Below, in pieces: positions 27,201 to 32,774 of a DNA stretch of 64,000 bases. Position numbers and translations under genes: made by a program. Within the stretch, counting starts at the first letter, position 1. Every line of letters begins with the position of its first letter. The notes under the pieces were generated by a model. The model saw nothing but the letters and a program-made list of their open reading frames with translations, made no database searches and was not told where the DNA came from. This DNA is from Acidimicrobiales bacterium (GTDB lineage: Bacteria > Actinomycetota > Acidimicrobiia > Acidimicrobiales > SZUA-35), in assembly GCA_028285495.1 (NCBI GenBank), contig JANQPB010000042.1, forward strand, positions 1-64,000, written 5' to 3'.

Positions 27201-30200
27201 AGGTACTCGATCTGCTCGAACGTGTCGTCGGCGGCGAAGACCTCGGTGTCGAGCAGGCGGTTCGGGCCGTCGTCGATGCGGTGGTAGACCTTCCTGGCCT
27301 CCAGCACGGCCCGGTCGATGGCGTCCGGGTCGAAGCGGTCGGCCGAGAACTGCTGGGGGATCAGCCGGGTCTCGAACAGCTGGCCCCGCGACAGCCCGGT
27401 GACGATCAGGGGGATGCCCAGCTCGTCGGCCCGGTTGGTGGCGACGGTGTAGATCGCCTTGTAGCAGCCGTGGCACACGTTGGAGTGGCGATCGAGCGAG
27501 TCGCGGAAGATGGCGTTCATCGCCTCGAGCGTCACGAACTCGTGGTCGATGCCGAGATCGGCGATCGAGCGGGCGACGTTGGCCTTGGCCTCGTCGGAGA
27601 TGAACCCGTTGTCGAGGGTCAGGGCGTAGGGGCGGAAGCCGAGCTCGACCAGCTGATAGAGGGCGTAGGTCGAGTCCTTGCCCCCGCTGAGCAGGTGGAG
27701 GCAGTCGTACTCACCGGTTCGCCGCTCGCGGGCCCGGTCGCGGATGGCGGCCAGGTCGTCCGGGGTCCGGAACCAGCTCTCGGCCACCGGCGCCACCCGG
27801 TCGTAGTCGTGGCAGGTGTCGCAGACGCCCGCCTCGTCGAAGCCGACGCCGGGGATGTTGTCCGGCAGGCCGCAGCGGACGCAGTGGGCCGCCGGCGCGT
27901 CGGCGGCCGGCGACCACAGCCGCACGGCGCTCCGCTCGATCGCCGGGTGGGCGTCGAGGGCCTCCTCGACCTCCATCGGCTCGAGCCGGATGCCACCGAC
28001 CTTGACCTGCTCGTCGGCCCGACCGAGGTACACGAGGCGCTCGGGGTCCTGCAGACGGACCAGGTCGCCCGACCGGTACCAGCGGCGACCCTCCCACTCG
28101 ACGAAGGGCCCGCCGGTCCCGTCGTCGATCGGGTCGCCGGCGCCGGCGTCGGCATCGAGGTAGCCGGCGGTCAGGCCCTCGTGGGCGATCCACAGCTCGC
28201 CGGGCCCGCCGATCGGGGCCCGGTGACCATGGGTGTCGACGACCGCCAGCTCGACCCCGGGGGCCGGCGCACCGATCGGCACCTCCGACTGGGTGTCGAG
28301 CAGCTCGGGCTCGACCCGGTAGTCCATGCAGCCGACGACCGCCTCCGTCGGCCCGTACTCGTTGTGGATCTCCAGCCCGGGTCGGTCGGCCAGCAGGTCG
28401 CGGGCCAGGCGGGTGCCGAACGCCTCGCCGCCGACGACGAGCGTGGCCAGGGCGTGATCGCCCGGGAGGAGCCGGGTCAGGATCTCGAGGTGTGACGGGG
28501 TGGCCTTGAGCCACGTCAGGTCGGTTCGGCGGGCGATCTCGGCCAGGCCGGGCGGCCCGTCGTCGGCGATGACGACCAGGCGGCCCCCGGTCAGGAGCGG
28601 GAGGAAGATCGACGTGATCGTCAGGTCGAACGTGAGCGGGCTGAACAGGGGGGCGATGACGGGCGGGCGATCGCCGCCGGTGTACCGCTCGGTGGCGAAC
28701 CGCAGGTACCGGGCGAGGCCACGGCGACTGATCGGAACCCCCTTCGGCTCACCGGTCGAGCCGGAGGTGAAGATCACGTAGGCCTCGGCGGTTTCGTCGA
28801 CGGCGACCTCCCCGACCCGATCGACGGTCTCGGCCGGTCTCGGCTCGCCGTCGGCGGCTGGCTGGTCGTCCGGGGCTCGGTGTCGGCCCGGCCCGTGCCC
28901 ATTCGTGCGGCCGTCGGCCTCGGTTGCGGCCGTCGACTCGTCCTCGGCCGGCCGGAGCCGGGTGACGGTCGCACGGCGGTCGATGACCAGGCGGCACCCG
29001 GCCCGCTCGACCAGCCGGGCCCGCCTCGCCTCGGGCTGGGAGGGATCGAGGGGGACGAACGAGGCGCCGACCACCAGCGTTGCCGCGATCGCCACCACCG
29101 CCTCGGCCGAGCGGGGCAGGTCGATCGCCACCCGATCGCCCGGCTCGACGCCATCGGCGATCAGCCAGGCGGCCACCGCGTCGATCCAGGCCAGGGTCTG
29201 CGGTCCGCTCAGCTCGCAGTCGTCATCGACGACCGCCGTGCCGACGTTGGTGGCGAGGGCGCGACGCAGGTCGGGCACCACCGGCCGGGTCGGGCCGTCG
29301 AAGTCGTCCCCGTGGCCCCAGCGCTCGATGCGGGCCCGCTCGTCGTCGCCGGTCAGGCCCCACGCCCCGAGCGGCAGGTCGGGCTCGTCGACGACGACCC
29401 GGAGCGCGGTCAGCAGGTGATCGGGGGCGACCAGCCGGTGGTCGGCGTCGGCCGCCCCCTCGTTGAGGTCGAGGGCGAACGCCCAGCCGGGCCCGCCATC
29501 GGCCGTTGCACTGGCCTCATCGGCGGGGCCCTCGCCGGCGTAGGCGGTCATCTGGATCCTGGCCAGGTGGGAGCCGTCGATGGCGCCGGCGTGCAGCCAG
29601 CGGGTGGTGGTCGCGTGTCGACCGAACCGGGACTGCTCGGCCCGGGGGATCACGTTGACGACCAGCTCGTAGTCGGCGGCCGGAGCCGTGCCGGGGACGG
29701 CGTGACCGAGGGTCCGCATGATCGATCGCCCGACCCGGCGATGCAGGCTGCGGCCCGTGTCGTCGGGCCGGACCTCGACGTCGACCGGGAAGACCTCCAT
29801 CGTCGGGCCGATCATCTCCCGGCACTCGGGGTCGCTGCGGTTGTGGACGGGGAGCCCGACGGCGAACCGCTCCGAGCCGGTGACCCGGTTGGTCCACAGT
29901 GCGGCGGCGGTGACCAGCAGCGCCGACCAGCCGAGCTGCTCGGTCAGCATCCTGAAGTCGCCCTCGATGCGGCTCCTGGCCCGGTCGAGGACGTCGCCGA
30001 GGTCGAGGTCGAGCCGGTTGGCCGCCGGCGTCGGCCGGTCGGGCGCCCGGTACAGGCGACCGACGCCGGGGGCCGACGGGCGGCTCCGCCAGTGGTCGAT
30101 GGCCCTGGCTGCGGGGCCGGTCGGCTCGTCGAGGGCGGCGACGAGCCGTTGCGACCAGTCGTAGTAGCTCCGCTCCGCCGAGCGCCCGGGGGACGGCGGG

Positions 30201-30712
30201 TGGCCGTGGTAGGCGGCTGCGGTGGCGGCGAAGACCAGCGCCGACGAGGTGGCGTCGGTGATGACGTGGTTGAGGTTGAGGTACCAGGACACGGTGCCGT
30301 CCGGATGGGTGGCGATCGCCGAGTCCCAGCCGCACCGCGAGAGGTCGAGCGGCTGGCCGGTCCTGGCCCTGGCCCAGGCCTCGACCTCGCTGCGGGGCAG
30401 CTCCACGATCTCGGTCATGGGTAGATCGCCGACGTCGGTCAGATCGACCGAATCGATCGAGGCGCGGCCGGGACCGCCGATCCGGGTCCGGAGCACGTCG
30501 TTCGCGGCCACGACGGCGGCGAAGGCCTCGGCCAGCCGGACCGGGTCGATCGGCCCGTCGATGTGGGACAGCAGGGCCATGCTCTGGGCCGGGTGCTCGG
30601 GATGGGCCAGATGGGAGGCCAGGAGCGAGCGTTGCATGGGCGACAACTGGCGCGCTCGACCGAGAACGACCGGGGCCTCGGTTGTCACCTGGGTCGCTGG
30701 CGCCATGTCCAC
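21245..30712 (-). CDS. non-ribosomal peptide synthetase, C-A(PP-loop insert)-T-C-A-T-TE-MT
   Basis: A 3155-residue bimodular NRPS. C1: SPMQRSLL near 25 and active-site NHVITDA at 148-154 (catalytic His149 and Asp153 kept, first His replaced by Asn). A1: TSGSTGEPKG at 649, NEYGPTE at 784, A8 core GRADEQVKVGG at 897, A10 NGKLD at 1324. Between A8 and A10, residues about 940-1270 are a WbuX/PseA-like PP-loop domain. T1: phosphopantetheine Ser1383 (LGGDSLAAL). C2: HHASGDA at 1578. A2: TSGSTGTPRG at 2059, NGKLD near A10. T2: Ser2496 (GGHSLLAM). TE: Ser2639 (AISLGG), Asp2666, His2793. An uncharacterised stretch of about 170 residues follows, then a class I SAM methyltransferase with VDLGCGDGR at 3017. 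The A1 pocket reads D-L-T-K-V-G-E-V-G-K, close to the Asn code; the A2 pocket D-S-V-L-I-A-E-V-W is unassigned. C1 at the N-terminus implies an acyl or upstream donor. The start is GTG 30712 (GGAAAG upstream) or ATG 30706. Confidence 0.95.
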   Translation of the reverse strand: MDMAPATQVTTEAPVVLGRARQLSPMQRSLLASHLAHPEHPAQSMALLSHIDGPIDPVRLAEAFAAVVAANDVLRTRIGGPGRASIDSVDLTDVGDLPMTEIVELPRSEVEAWARARTGQPLDLSRCGWDSAIATHPDGTVSWYLNLNHVITDATSSALVFAATAAAYHGHPPSPGRSAERSYYDWSQRLVAALDEPTGPAARAIDHWRSRPSAPGVGRLYRAPDRPTPAANRLDLDLGDVLDRARSRIEGDFRMLTEQLGWSALLVTAAALWTNRVTGSERFAVGLPVHNRSDPECREMIGPTMEVFPVDVEVRPDDTGRSLHRRVGRSIMRTLGHAVPGTAPAADYELVVNVIPRAEQSRFGRHATTTRWLHAGAIDGSHLARIQMTAYAGEGPADEASATADGGPGWAFALDLNEGAADADHRLVAPDHLLTALRVVVDEPDLPLGAWGLTGDDERARIERWGHGDDFDGPTRPVVPDLRRALATNVGTAVVDDDCELSGPQTLAWIDAVAAWLIADGVEPGDRVAIDLPRSAEAVVAIAATLVVGASFVPLDPSQPEARRARLVERAGCRLVIDRRATVTRLRPAEDESTAATEADGRTNGHGPGRHRAPDDQPAADGEPRPAETVDRVGEVAVDETAEAYVIFTSGSTGEPKGVPISRRGLARYLRFATERYTGGDRPPVIAPLFSPLTFDLTITSIFLPLLTGGRLVVIADDGPPGLAEIARRTDLTWLKATPSHLEILTRLLPGDHALATLVVGGEAFGTRLARDLLADRPGLEIHNEYGPTEAVVGCMDYRVEPELLDTQSEVPIGAPAPGVELAVVDTHGHRAPIGGPGELWIAHEGLTAGYLDADAGAGDPIDDGTGGPFVEWEGRRWYRSGDLVRLQDPERLVYLGRADEQVKVGGIRLEPMEVEEALDAHPAIERSAVRLWSPAADAPAAHCVRCGLPDNIPGVGFDEAGVCDTCHDYDRVAPVAESWFRTPDDLAAIRDRARERRTGEYDCLHLLSGGKDSTYALYQLVELGFRPYALTLDNGFISDEAKANVARSIADLGIDHEFVTLEAMNAIFRDSLDRHSNVCHGCYKAIYTVATNRADELGIPLIVTGLSRGQLFETRLIPQQFSADRFDPDAIDRAVLEARKVYHRIDDGPNRLLDTEVFAADDTFEQIEYLDFYRYVDVELAELLRFLDQRAPWVRPSDTGRSTNCLINAAGIHTHQVEQGYHNYAVPYAWDVRLGHKTRSEAIAELDDRLDLAEVEAMLDEVGYQPRHRRILTAWLVPHEGDDGTTAAIPSPAELRSFLARTLPSHAVPSAFVEIDALPLSTNGKLDTAALPRPERVHRPGPTLALAPTTPTEGSVIELWERVLATEPIGIDDDFFALGGDSLAALEMIVALGDQLGKLLGEDLAFTNPTPRSLAAAVDAVGAGTDPTGERPDVGDRAVDTDLAANRTEPGRVPVRSAGELAILHDQATRPHDVMYNVARSYRVAGAVDGPALAEALVAEAGAHQPLVWTHGTPRRALAPEDAVAIEIAGGAVSPERFETAADELNRRPFDLERGPLLRALVQPLTDGATGVVLAIHHASGDAASFDRLWRRLDTRLAGGEPDELPIDYAGFCAWQAATRPAGEAQHWLEQGRRGPAAALAIHRPIEPEPDGFLTRTASVDAGALRTGTRSRPAAAALGALAAVVAASADGGPSGGSSADGAGHGGGGVEVEIGLITSTRTDPAAADLFGYFLNTLPVRLAVGGDDGTDPDLTALTRAAAEAIGGVLANRTTPRAQIAADRRAAGLPAPQFQVLMAWDELDDLSLQGVAVEQRVRWNGTAVAPLTFFAESRGDRLDLSVEWQGSSVPATVATTMLDLWDRLLTAAATRPDAPAGATIDAALDQLDAAAAVDGGPTVAGPSVLDRLERHLATASGPAVVCGDVELDWPALARRSAAVAVALRERGVGSGRRVAVLVPRSVETIVAIVGVLRAGASYVPIDPGYPPDRIALALTTSGASVALVGSGTEPVVATGLDAIAVGRTGIGGRPWPADDRTTDQPTRADRPAGFGPGDEAYLIFTSGSTGTPRGVPVTHGHLTASTNARDRVYPHPPGRFLVPSSPAFDSSIVGLFWTLAAGGAVVLPTEREVNDLDALLGLLATVDHTLMVPTLYRALLDRHEAVGRNRAWPTRVIVAGESCPPSLVEAHHDRFPDSAMTNEYGPTEATVWATAHHCRPGDDPVPLGQPIPGARVAVVDRAGRRRLHGVEGELVIGGAGVVDGYLDRPEATARSFGRFPDGAGGPMFRTGDRAVVVDGAIRFLGRDDHRLNLGGVRAEPEEIERALTAVEGVTAAVVVAADVRSRDELLRDLGPDEVGRAMKRAADRPDPAVALDAELRREGTADLRLVAHVEGPADLDVDRLRVAARRGLPAALRPSHYTVHDRLPRTPNGKLDRAAADELPPVTANGPAPSGHPSADLTSGADAVDPELLALVRDRFAEALRQPGLGADGSFFDHGGHSLLAMELVMALEDAIGLAVPVADLYDHPTPRALARHLAIDRTESPASITAGKPSPAIDRSFLVPIQPDGTRPPIFAIHVLGVDCAFFRPLSARLGPDQPMYGLGQPTVELDTAGPTDVAEVARSYAEEIDRVAPDGPVVLAAISLGGVVAYELAQQLLDRSREVSLLALFDAFGPDASAPSTGRRLAAQLTRATSDPARFAREQAEHQGRRAMRIIERGGLAVRRRLGLRNDARSEIRRFIEDNVRAQSGYRYRPYVGPMLVIKAGDDPLATSHLDDGMGWRMVATGGLELASAPGGHLSMMDEPNVEHVAAALSASLDGAGVRHRRKDVENVLIEAIDQGRLPLEVRRLRADVAPGSPAAELLDDLDETMTALAGAAERAGDLAAATVGGAEVDATVLPVPSRLTYPLAVVEIAGSPHRAGPLVERRLADAGFRPVAATDEGFRAGDATGVDAIDHLAPDGTARVRLRWRSDDRPTDRRPDRPSGGAGGRGDDLGILLGTPPGLVRGLLAVADVTPGEIVVDLGCGDGRVLIEAATVNGCRGRGYELDPAIADEARRRVAAAGVGHLVEIVTGDARDAEVDDADLVFAFLPPAAVAELLEPVVARLRAGARFLSHEQLPPAAARPPAHRRIVVAPGTNGALGGITVANLWTGAADPDRG
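26903..27895 (-). other. PP-loop amidotransferase-like domain inserted in NRPS adenylation domain 1
   Basis: Residues about 940-1270 of the NRPS resemble a complete N-acetyl-sugar amidotransferase (WbuX/PseA/LegX-type) protein. The N-terminal zinc pattern HCVRCGLPDNIPG...GVCDTCHDYD has Cys944, Cys947, Cys964 and Cys967. The ATP-binding PP-loop is LLSGGKDSTYALY (Ser1009-Ser1014), and a second CHGC pair is at Cys1080/Cys1083. Family members transfer ammonia, supplied by a separate glutaminase, onto an ATP-activated carboxyl or carbonyl. Related PP-loop enzymes install sulfur. The insertion sits where NRPS methyltransferase domains are often found (between A8 and A10). No glutaminase partner gene is in the window. 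Confidence 0.85.
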
Positions 30713-30885
30713 AGGTCTTTCCGCTCTCCGCTGTCCGGGCTCGTCGGGGCGTGACAGCCGCTACGCTCACGGTTGTTCGGAGACATCGGTGGTCGTGGAT
30801 GCGCCGACGTGGGCCCGCTGGTCCTGCACGCATCTACGGCAGCCCGTTGTTCGAACTGTATCCGTGAACCGGTTCTGGCGGGCCG

Positions 30886-30903
30886 GATGATCCGACGATC
30901 ATC
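30886..30903. promoter_or_regulatory. perfect inverted repeat upstream of the HupE-like gene
   Basis: GATGATC - CGAC - GATCATC, a 7-bp perfect dyad, sits 64 nt before the ATG at 30967 in the 254-nt divergent region shared with the NRPS. It has the shape of a dimeric-repressor operator. I see nothing else of note in that gap apart from a good ribosome site (GGAAGGA) before 30967. Confidence 0.4.
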
Positions 30904-30966
30904 ACCACAGACCTCCCGGCTCTCGTTGCTCACCAAACTCGTACGACCCCGGAAGGACTGTCTCCG

Positions 30967-32394
30967 ATGCGCCGACCCAACGAAACAGGCCCCGTGAACG
31001 GCGAGCGCCGTCGCCCGCTGCGACTCGCCCGTCTCCTCACCCTCGTCCCTGCCCTGGCGGTGCTCGCCGTCCTCGCCATGGCCGGGCCGTCGTCGGCCCA
31101 CAGCGGCGAGCAGTCGTACCTCTACCTCGACGTGACCCAGTCGTCGCTCGGCGGTCGGGTCGAGGTGCCGTTCGGCGATCTCGAAGAGGTGCTCGGCATC
31201 GACCTCGACGGCTCCCGGGAGGAGGCGCTGGCCACCCTCGAGGCCAACGAGTCCGCGATCGAGGCCTACCTGGCCGACCACCTGGCCCTCGGCCCCGGCG
31301 CTGATGCCAGCGGCGACTGGGCGGTGACCTTCGGCGGCATCGAGCTGTTCGAGTCGGAGGAGCCCGAGGACAGCCTCGACTACGCCGTGCTGGAGTTCTC
31401 GGTCGCCGCCACCGACCCGGTGCCCCGCACCTTCGACCTCCGCTTCGACCCGTTCGTCGACGAGATCGACGGCCGCGACCACCTGCTGCTGATCGCCAAC
31501 GACTGGGAGGCCGGCGTCATCGACAATGGTTTCGACACCCTGCTGGCCTTCGACGCCGGGAACCGGGTCCAGGAGGTCGACCTCGGCGACACCAGCGTGC
31601 TCCAGAACCTGTGGTCGAGCATCAAGCTCGGGATCAACCACATCGAGACCGGTCCTGACCACATCCTGTTCGTGCTCGTGCTGCTCCTGCCGTCGGTGCT
31701 GGTGTGGCAGCGCGGGCGCTGGCTCCCGGTCGACAACTTCGGCGCCGCCCTGTGGCGGATCACCAAGATCGTGACCATGTTCACCGTCGCCCACTCGATC
31801 ACGTTCACCCTGGCCGGGCTCGGCTTCCTGCCGCTTCCCGGTCCCCGCATCGTCGAATCGATCATCGCCCTGTCGATCGCCGCCGCTGCGATCCACAACC
31901 TGCGTCCCCTGGCCGCCAACCGGGAGTGGCTGATCTCGTTCGTGTTCGGCCTGTTCCACGGCATGGGCTTCGCCTCGCTGGTCTCGGGGCTCGACGTACC
32001 CAGGAGCACCCAGCTGATCTCGCTCCTCGGTCGCAACATCGGCATCGAGATCGGCCAGGTCGTGGTGGTCCTGGTGCTGTTCCCGGCGCTGTTCCTCCTC
32101 CGGCGGCTGTTCGTCTACCGGCCGCTGTTCATCGTCGGCTCGATCCTGCTGGCGATCGTCGCCGTCGGGTGGGCCATCGAGCGCTCGCTCGAGGTCGATC
32201 TCGGTGTCGACAGCCTCGTCGACCCGATCTTCGTCTACCCGCGGATCTTTATCCTGGTCCTGCTGGCCACGCTGGCCGCCGGGTTCCTGTACCGCAACCA
32301 GCAGGCGGCCGGCCGGTTGCTGCCGACCGCGTCGCGGGCCGATGCCGGCGACGGCGCGACCGACGCCGACACGACCGAGAGCGTGACCGCATGA
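30967..32394 (+). CDS. HupE/UreJ-like membrane protein
   Basis: A 475-residue integral membrane protein. An N-terminal signal sequence (LTLVPALAVLAVLAMAGPSSAHS) precedes an extracytoplasmic domain of about 190 residues. The C-terminal half has six or seven helices carrying the HupE/UreJ_2 signatures GPDHILFVLVLL, AHSITFTLA and GLFHGMGFASL. Family relatives are linked to nickel or other metal uptake; the conserved His residues fit that, and the window does hold a nickel enzyme (sodN), 18 kb away. The last codons overlap the ATG of the carrier-protein gene (ATGA), so the two are translationally coupled, a pairing I cannot explain from family knowledge. The C-terminal 30 residues are polar and acidic. 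Confidence 0.85.
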   Translation: MRRPNETGPVNGERRRPLRLARLLTLVPALAVLAVLAMAGPSSAHSGEQSYLYLDVTQSSLGGRVEVPFGDLEEVLGIDLDGSREEALATLEANESAIEAYLADHLALGPGADASGDWAVTFGGIELFESEEPEDSLDYAVLEFSVAATDPVPRTFDLRFDPFVDEIDGRDHLLLIANDWEAGVIDNGFDTLLAFDAGNRVQEVDLGDTSVLQNLWSSIKLGINHIETGPDHILFVLVLLLPSVLVWQRGRWLPVDNFGAALWRITKIVTMFTVAHSITFTLAGLGFLPLPGPRIVESIIALSIAAAAIHNLRPLAANREWLISFVFGLFHGMGFASLVSGLDVPRSTQLISLLGRNIGIEIGQVVVVLVLFPALFLLRRLFVYRPLFIVGSILLAIVAVGWAIERSLEVDLGVDSLVDPIFVYPRIFILVLLATLAAGFLYRNQQAAGRLLPTASRADAGDGATDADTTESVTA

Positions 32395-32648
32395 CGGACG
32401 AGGCCGATGGGACCGCCGAGCGCCTGCTCCAGTTCGTGTCGACCGAGGTGTCGGTCAGCCCGGATCCGATCGAGGCCGACACCGACCTGCTCCTCACCGG
32501 TGCGGTCGACTCGCTCGGGGTCATCCGCATCACCCAGTGGATGGAGGACGAGCTCGGGGTCGAGGTCGACCCGGTCGACGTGACGCTGGAGAACTTCCAG
32601 ACGGTGGCCCGCATGATCGCCTACCTGGGCCGCCACCAGCCGGCCTGA
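32391..32648 (+). CDS. free-standing acyl/peptidyl carrier protein
   Basis: An 85-residue carrier protein. The phosphopantetheine attachment motif is GAVDSLGV (Ser41), followed by the helix RITQWMEDELGVEVDP and VTLENFQTVARMIAYL, both typical of the four-helix carrier fold. The ATG overlaps the stop of the HupE-like gene by 4 nt. A strong hairpin follows the stop. It could serve the free adenylation enzyme at 39031-40647, the acyl-CoA dehydrogenase at 40742, or load the N-terminal condensation domain of the NRPS; none of these is shown by sequence alone. It is not the housekeeping ACP, since no fatty-acid genes are nearby. Confidence 0.88.
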   Translation: MTDEADGTAERLLQFVSTEVSVSPDPIEADTDLLLTGAVDSLGVIRITQWMEDELGVEVDPVDVTLENFQTVARMIAYLGRHQPA

Positions 32649-32664
32649 CGGCGCCGAACGGCGC

Positions 32665-32696
32665 GGCGGGGCCGGATTTTCGGGCCGGTCCCCGCC
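32665..32696 (+). terminator. strong hairpin after the carrier-protein gene
   Basis: GGCGGGGCCGG pairs with CCGG-T-CCCCGCC (one bulged T) around a 9-nt loop containing TTTT. It lies 17 nt after the stop and just before the candidate promoter of malate synthase. There is no trailing U-run, as often in high-G+C actinomycetes. Confidence 0.6.
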
Positions 32697-32702
32697 GTGC
32701 AG

Positions 32703-32708
32703 TACTGT
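32703..32708 (+). promoter_or_regulatory. candidate -10 element of glcB (TACTGT)
   Basis: TACTGT lies 66 nt before the ATG of malate synthase G. Unlike the leaderless genes, this leader contains a ribosome site (AGGAGAGG, 32755-32762). Confidence 0.4.
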
Positions 32709-32774
32709 CGGAGGCCGCCAGCCCCCTGCGCCGACGTCGCGGGTGACCCGATCAGGAGAGGTGCCCCGACCACG

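Noticed and set aside
25781..28495. Plus-strand frame of about 900 codons opposite the NRPS A1/insert region
   Set aside because: Antisense shadow: repetitive Val/Gly/Asp composition, no domain, and no ribosome site.
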